Source: Clostridia bacterium (GTDB lineage: Bacteria; Bacillota; Clostridia; Oscillospirales; RGIG8002). Taken from it: a DNA stretch of 36,289 nt. Location of the stretch: assembly GCA_017453725.1 (NCBI GenBank), contig JAFTEJ010000072.1, positions 1-36,289 on the forward strand. The letters are read 5' to 3'. The position numbers and the translations under genes were made by a program. The first letter of the stretch is position 1. Every line of letters begins with the position of its first letter. Below the pieces are notes generated by a model. It was not told the origin of the DNA, did not search any database, and saw only the letters and a list, made by a program, of their open reading frames with translations. Positions 32,663-36,289 of this stretch are shown here, piece after piece.

Positions 32663-33142
32663 TTATTTATGGTATTTCGCGCCGGCGGAAATAGAAAAGG
32701 CACGGTATATCTGCTCAAGCAGCATCACGCGGAAAAGCTGATGCGGAAAGGTCATCTTCGATACCGAAAGCCGCGCGTCGGCGCTCCGTTTAACGTTCTC
32801 CGATATGCCGTGAGAGCTGCCGACGACAAAGGCGATCTTTCCCTTCCCTTCGGCGGAAAGGCGGTCTAGCGCGCGCGAAAGCTCCTCCGAGCTTTTCTGT
32901 TCGCCCTCAACGCACATGGCGACGACGTAACACCCCACGCACGCTTTGGCTATCGCCTCGCCCTCTTTTTCAAGCGCGGCGGCGATCTGCGCTTCAGACG
33001 GGTTTTCCGGCAGACTGTGCTCGGCGAGCTCCGCCACCGTAAGACGGCAGTAGCGCGAAAGCCGCTTGACGTATTCGGCGCAGGCGGCGGAAAGCCAGCT
33101 TTCCTTCAATTTGCCCACGCAGACGAGCTTGACGCTTATCAA
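32663..33142 (-). CDS. rlmH: 23S rRNA (pseudouridine1915-N3)-methyltransferase RlmH
   Basis: A SPOUT-fold enzyme that methylates pseudouridine 1915 in helix 69 of 23S rRNA on assembled ribosomes. At 159 residues it has the normal length, with the SAM-site stretch FVVGSSHGIS (usually GGxxG), the SKMTFPHQL motif and the C-terminal YHK. The start is a TTG at 33142 whose last bases overlap the pncB stop (TTGA), with AAGGAG 10 nt upstream inside pncB, so the pair is translationally coupled. Confidence 0.95.
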   Translation of the reverse strand: MISVKLVCVGKLKESWLSAACAEYVKRLSRYCRLTVAELAEHSLPENPSEAQIAAALEKEGEAIAKACVGCYVVAMCVEGEQKSSEELSRALDRLSAEGKGKIAFVVGSSHGISENVKRSADARLSVSKMTFPHQLFRVMLLEQIYRAFSISAGAKYHK

Positions 33143-34590
33143 ATGTTATACTGCTCCTTTTCCAGAATATCATGCTTGATGTCCCAAATGCGCTGCGACA
33201 GGTCGACGTAGTAGTTATGGGGGTTCTCGAAGCGGGTGACCTCGCCCCAGAGGGTGTCGATCTGCTCGGCGCAATACTTCTTTATGCTGTTGATGTCCGG
33301 AAGCTTATAGACCAGCCTGCCGCCGTCGAATATACGCTCGGTTATGAGTCTCGCCCTGAAGTTCGTGACGATCTTGCGCTTCCAGGTGAAGTCGGGGTCG
33401 AAGATCTCGTACGGCTGCGTATCGTCGATCGTTTCGTCGTAAGCCGTCACGACGTCGGCGATCGCCTTGCCGGTGTCGCGCTCATATAGGCGGTAGACTT
33501 TCTTGAAGTAAGGCGTGGTGATCTTCTGCGGATTCTCGCTTATCTTTATTTTCGGGACTATCTCGCCGTTTTCCTCGACCGCGCAGAGCTTGTAAACGCC
33601 GCCGAATACAGGCTCCGTCTCGCTTGTCACAAGGCGTTCGCCGACGCCGAAGAAGTCTATCTTAGCTCCCTGCATAAGGGTATCGCGTATTATGCGCTCG
33701 TCGAGGGAGTTGCTGACGACGATTTTGCAGTCGGGGTATCCCGCCGCGTCAAGCCGCTGACGTATCTTTTTCGTCAGGTAGGCGATGTCGCCGGAGTCGA
33801 TGCGCACACCGAGCGGGCGCTTACCCATCGGGACGAGGACGTTATCGAACGCCTTTATCGCGTTCGGCAGTCCGCTTTTCAGCACGTTATAGGTATCGAT
33901 GAGCAGCACGCAGGCGTCGGGGTAGGTCTCCGCGTATGCGGCGAAGGCTTCGTATTCGCTGCCGAACATCTGCACCCAAGAATGCGCCATAGTGCCGGAG
34001 CAAGGTATATCGAACTGCTGCGCCGCCATCACGTTCGAGGTGTTCGCGCATCCGGCGATGTAAGCGGAACGCGCCGCGAAAAGCGCACTGCTCGTGCCGT
34101 GGGCGCGGCGCGCGCCGAACTCGCTGACGGCTCTGCCGTCGGCGGCGCGGACGATGCGGTTCGCCTTCGTCGCGATGAGCGACTGGTGGTTTACGAGCAG
34201 CAGCAGCGCGGTTTCAAGAAGCTGCGCCTGCGCGACCGGGCCGCGCACCGTCACGAGCGGTTCGCCCGGGAAGACCGGAGTCCCCTCCGGTATCGCCCAG
34301 ACGTCGCAGACAAACTTGAAGTCGCGCAGATACTCGAGGAACTCCGCGGAAAAAATATTCTGACCGCGCAGGTAGTCTATATCTTCGCCGGTAAAGCGCA
34401 GATTGGAGATATAGTCCACTACAGACTCCAGCCCCGCGCAGACCGCGAAGCCGCCGCCGTCGGGTATCCTGCGGAAGAACGCGTCAAAATACGCGGTCTT
34501 TTCGCCGAAGTACTTGAGGTATCCGTTCCCCATCGTCATCTCGTAAAAGTCCGTGAGCATAGAGATATTTGGCATTCTGTCGTTATTCAT
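33139..34590 (-). CDS. pncB: Nicotinate phosphoribosyltransferase
   Basis: It joins nicotinate with PRPP to make nicotinate mononucleotide in the NAD salvage (Preiss-Handler) pathway. The 483-residue protein has the start MLTDFYEMTM, the EFGARRAHG motif, the GTMAHSWV stretch containing the regulatory His, and RIDSGD. AGGAGG lies 8 nt before the ATG. It has its own promoter and forms a two-gene unit with rlmH. Confidence 0.95.
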   Translation of the reverse strand: MNNDRMPNISMLTDFYEMTMGNGYLKYFGEKTAYFDAFFRRIPDGGGFAVCAGLESVVDYISNLRFTGEDIDYLRGQNIFSAEFLEYLRDFKFVCDVWAIPEGTPVFPGEPLVTVRGPVAQAQLLETALLLLVNHQSLIATKANRIVRAADGRAVSEFGARRAHGTSSALFAARSAYIAGCANTSNVMAAQQFDIPCSGTMAHSWVQMFGSEYEAFAAYAETYPDACVLLIDTYNVLKSGLPNAIKAFDNVLVPMGKRPLGVRIDSGDIAYLTKKIRQRLDAAGYPDCKIVVSNSLDERIIRDTLMQGAKIDFFGVGERLVTSETEPVFGGVYKLCAVEENGEIVPKIKISENPQKITTPYFKKVYRLYERDTGKAIADVVTAYDETIDDTQPYEIFDPDFTWKRKIVTNFRARLITERIFDGGRLVYKLPDINSIKKYCAEQIDTLWGEVTRFENPHNYYVDLSQRIWDIKHDILEKEQYNI

Positions 34591-34613
34591 AACGCCGCCT
34601 CCTGTTCAATACT

Positions 34614-34642
34614 ATTTTAACCCCTCGGCGGCATAATTGCAA
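34614..34642 (-). promoter_or_regulatory. Promoter of pncB-rlmH
   Basis: On the minus strand TTGCAA (plus 34637-34642) and TAAAAT (plus 34614-34619) are 17 nt apart. The leader is only about 20 nt and is mostly the Shine-Dalgarno region. Confidence 0.65.
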
Positions 34643-34742
34643 GACATTATTTATCCAACCGAAAAATTGCATAAATAATCATATGCTCTGTGGAGAAAAA
34701 AGCGCAATAACACGATTCCGTCAGCCGCGTGCGAAAAAAGTA

Positions 34743-34771
34743 TTGACAAATACCGCGCCTGATTCTATAAT
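34743..34771 (+). promoter_or_regulatory. Consensus sigma-A promoter of asnA-glnN
   Basis: TTGACA (34743-34748) and TATAAT (34766-34771) are both perfect and are separated by 17 nt. The leader of about 73 nt contains one simple 6-bp hairpin (34794-34799 with 34810-34815) and then AAAAGGAG before the asnA ATG. The leader is too short for a T-box. Confidence 0.92.
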
Positions 34772-34850
34772 CCAGAATATACAAAAATATAATGGCGGAT
34801 TGTTTTGAGTCCGCCGCTGACACCGAAGCACACGAAAAGGAGCAAAGAAA

Positions 34851-35858
34851 ATGAGCAGAATACACATCCCGGCGGGCTACGCCTCCGCCCTCTCCCTCTA
34901 TGAAACGCAGACCGCGATCGGACTTATCAAAAGGGTCTTTGAAGATAATCTCTGCTCCGCGCTGAATCTCAAGCGCGTTTCAGCGCCGCTTTTCGTCGAT
35001 CCCGCGACGGGGCTCAACGACGACCTCAACGGCGTCGAGCGCCCGGTGCTTTTCGATATTCCCGAAACCGGCGGACACGCCGCGGTCGTACACTCGCTCG
35101 CAAAGTGGAAGCGCCTGGCGCTTTACGAATACAGCTTCCCCGCCGACGAAGGGCTCTGCACCGATATGAACGCCATTCGCCGCGACGAGACGCTGGATAA
35201 CCTCCACTCCGTCTACACCGACCAGTGGGACTGGGAAAAGGTCATCACCCGCGAGGAAAGAAACGTCGATTACCTCAAAAACACCGTTGCCGCCGAGGTC
35301 GCCGCGATATGCGACACCCTCGATTTCATAAAATCAAAGTACCCGTCCATTACCCTGACGCTCGACCGCGAGGTCGCCTTCGTCACCACGCAGGAGCTCG
35401 AGGATATGTATCCCGATTTTACGCCGAAACAGCGTGAGAACGCCTTCCTGCGACAGCATCACACGGCTTTCATCATGCAGATAGGCGACAAACTCGCTTC
35501 CGGCGAAAAGCACGACGGACGCGCTCCCGACTACGACGACTGGAAGCTGAACGGCGATATTATGTTTTATAACCAGCTGCTCGACTGCGCGTTTGAGATT
35601 TCTTCAATGGGCATACGCGTCGACGCCGTTTCGATGGACGAGCAGCTCAAAAAGGCGAACGCCGACGAGCGCCGCCGCTTCCCCTTCCACAAAATGGTGC
35701 TCGACGGTACGCTGCCGCTGACGATAGGCGGCGGCATCGGACAGTCGCGGCTTTGTATGCTGCTGCTTGAGAAGGCGCACATCGGCGAGGTACAGGTCTC
35801 CGTATGGGACGCCGACACCGTCGCCGCATGCCGCAAGCACAGCGTAAAGCTGCTCTGA
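34851..35858 (+). CDS. asnA: Aspartate-ammonia ligase (asparagine synthetase A)
   Basis: It makes asparagine from aspartate, ammonia and ATP through an aspartyl-AMP intermediate, with a fold like class II aminoacyl-tRNA synthetases. The 335-residue protein matches the family length and has PLFVDPATGLNDDLNG, HSLAKWKR, the DMNAIRRDE motif and the C-terminal TIGGGIGQSRLCMLLL motif 3. AAAAGGAG lies 7 nt before the ATG. glnN follows after 15 nt, so the two ammonia-fixing enzymes are co-transcribed. Confidence 0.97.
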   Translation: MSRIHIPAGYASALSLYETQTAIGLIKRVFEDNLCSALNLKRVSAPLFVDPATGLNDDLNGVERPVLFDIPETGGHAAVVHSLAKWKRLALYEYSFPADEGLCTDMNAIRRDETLDNLHSVYTDQWDWEKVITREERNVDYLKNTVAAEVAAICDTLDFIKSKYPSITLTLDREVAFVTTQELEDMYPDFTPKQRENAFLRQHHTAFIMQIGDKLASGEKHDGRAPDYDDWKLNGDIMFYNQLLDCAFEISSMGIRVDAVSMDEQLKKANADERRRFPFHKMVLDGTLPLTIGGGIGQSRLCMLLLEKAHIGEVQVSVWDADTVAACRKHSVKLL

Positions 35859-35873
35859 CGGAAAGGAAAAACG

Positions 35874-36289
35874 ATGGATAATTACAACGACATACCCGGG
35901 CTTTTCGGCTCCAGGGTGTTCAACGATACGACGATGCGCGAACGTCTGCCTAAAGACGTTTACGACGCGCTTCACAAGGCGGTCGCCGAAGGGCGCGAGC
36001 TCGACAAGGCGGTCGCCTCCGCCGTCGCCTCCGCGAGGAAGGCTTGGGCGATCGAGAACGGCGCGACGCATTTCACGCACTGGTTCCACCCGATGACCGG
36101 CGTCACCGCCGAAAAGCACGACAGCTTCATCACTCCGCAGCCGGACGGCGGAGTAATTATGGAGTTCTCCGGCAAGGAGCTGCGCCGCGGCGAGCCGGAC
36201 GCCTCCTGCTTCCCCTCCGGCGGCCTCCGCGCCACGTTTGAGGCGAGGGGCTATACCGCGTGGGACCCGACCTCCTACGCCTTCCTGAA
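35874..36289 (+). CDS. glnN: Type III glutamine synthetase, N-terminal part (3' end outside window)
   Basis: A truncated frame of 138 codons starts at an ATG with GGAAAGGA about 6 nt upstream. The visible N-terminus carries family III features: [42 protein letters not shown] and the [25 protein letters not shown] stretch. The enzyme makes glutamine from glutamate, ammonia and ATP. It is paired with asnA, a second ammonia-using amide synthetase. The catalytic C-terminal part is not in the window. Confidence 0.96.
   Translation, partial: MDNYNDIPGLFGSRVFNDTTMRERLPKDVYDALHKAVAEGRELDKAVASAVASARKAWAIENGATHFTHWFHPMTGVTAEKHDSFITPQPDGGVIMEFSGKELRRGEPDASCFPSGGLRATFEARGYTAWDPTSYAFL

Noticed and set aside
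34772-34850. Leader of asnA considered as a T-box or other riboswitch
   Set aside because: Only about 73 nt with one small hairpin. There is no T-box consensus, no specifier stem and no terminator/antiterminator pair.

Overview
This window comes from a bacterial chromosome of moderately high GC, most likely an uncultured gut or rumen-type member of the Clostridia (Oscillospirales/Ruminococcaceae-like). The assignment rests on gene content and order, not on an rRNA gene. The markers are a yicC-remA-gmk-rpoZ-priA ... def-fmt-peptidase-rsmB-rlmN-prpC-prkC housekeeping run, RemA (DUF370), a PASTA kinase with its PP2C phosphatase, AsnA next to a type III glutamine synthetase, dockerin-bearing secreted enzymes, and GC-rich palindromic intergenic repeats. 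Everything from 1 to 34590 is read on the minus strand. Only the last two genes are on the plus strand.

Region 1-11843 holds three large secreted modular proteins, the first cut off by the window edge. They share signal peptides, N-terminal beta-sandwich modules, FIVAR-like helical linkers, FN3/Ig-like modules and, in the two complete ones, a C-terminal domain of about 120 residues. The 1931-aa protein carries four tandem units of about 245 residues, and the 1284-aa protein carries one unit of the same kind. None has a recognisable catalytic domain, LPXTG motif, SLH domain or dockerin. Each has its own sigma-A-type promoter, and the two complete genes end in strong intrinsic terminators. The intergenic spaces (592-1489, 7286-7988, 11844-13275) are packed with palindromic repeats. 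One of them, at 12619-13172, is a 554-bp element with 31-bp terminal inverted repeats and a nested internal hairpin.

Region 13276-32486 is the housekeeping operon, led by a good promoter upstream of yicC. Two very large secreted genes are lodged in it: one between priA and def, the other directly after the PASTA kinase. Both encode the same unusual chain: ricin-type lectin, GH16 glucanase, an eight-repeat WD40-like propeller, further modules and a C-terminal dockerin. The twins therefore bracket the seven-gene block def-fmt-peptidase-rsmB-rlmN-prpC-pknB. The block itself covers translation initiation and N-terminal processing (fmt, def), rRNA/tRNA methylation (rsmB, rlmN) and phosphosignalling (prpC/pknB). 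The usual coaBC (after rpoZ) and rsgA (after prkC) are absent.

Region 32663-34590 is a separate minus-strand pair, pncB-rlmH, whose start codon overlaps the preceding stop. Region 34743-36289 is a divergent plus-strand ammonia-assimilation unit, asnA followed by glnN (truncated by the window end), behind a consensus promoter.
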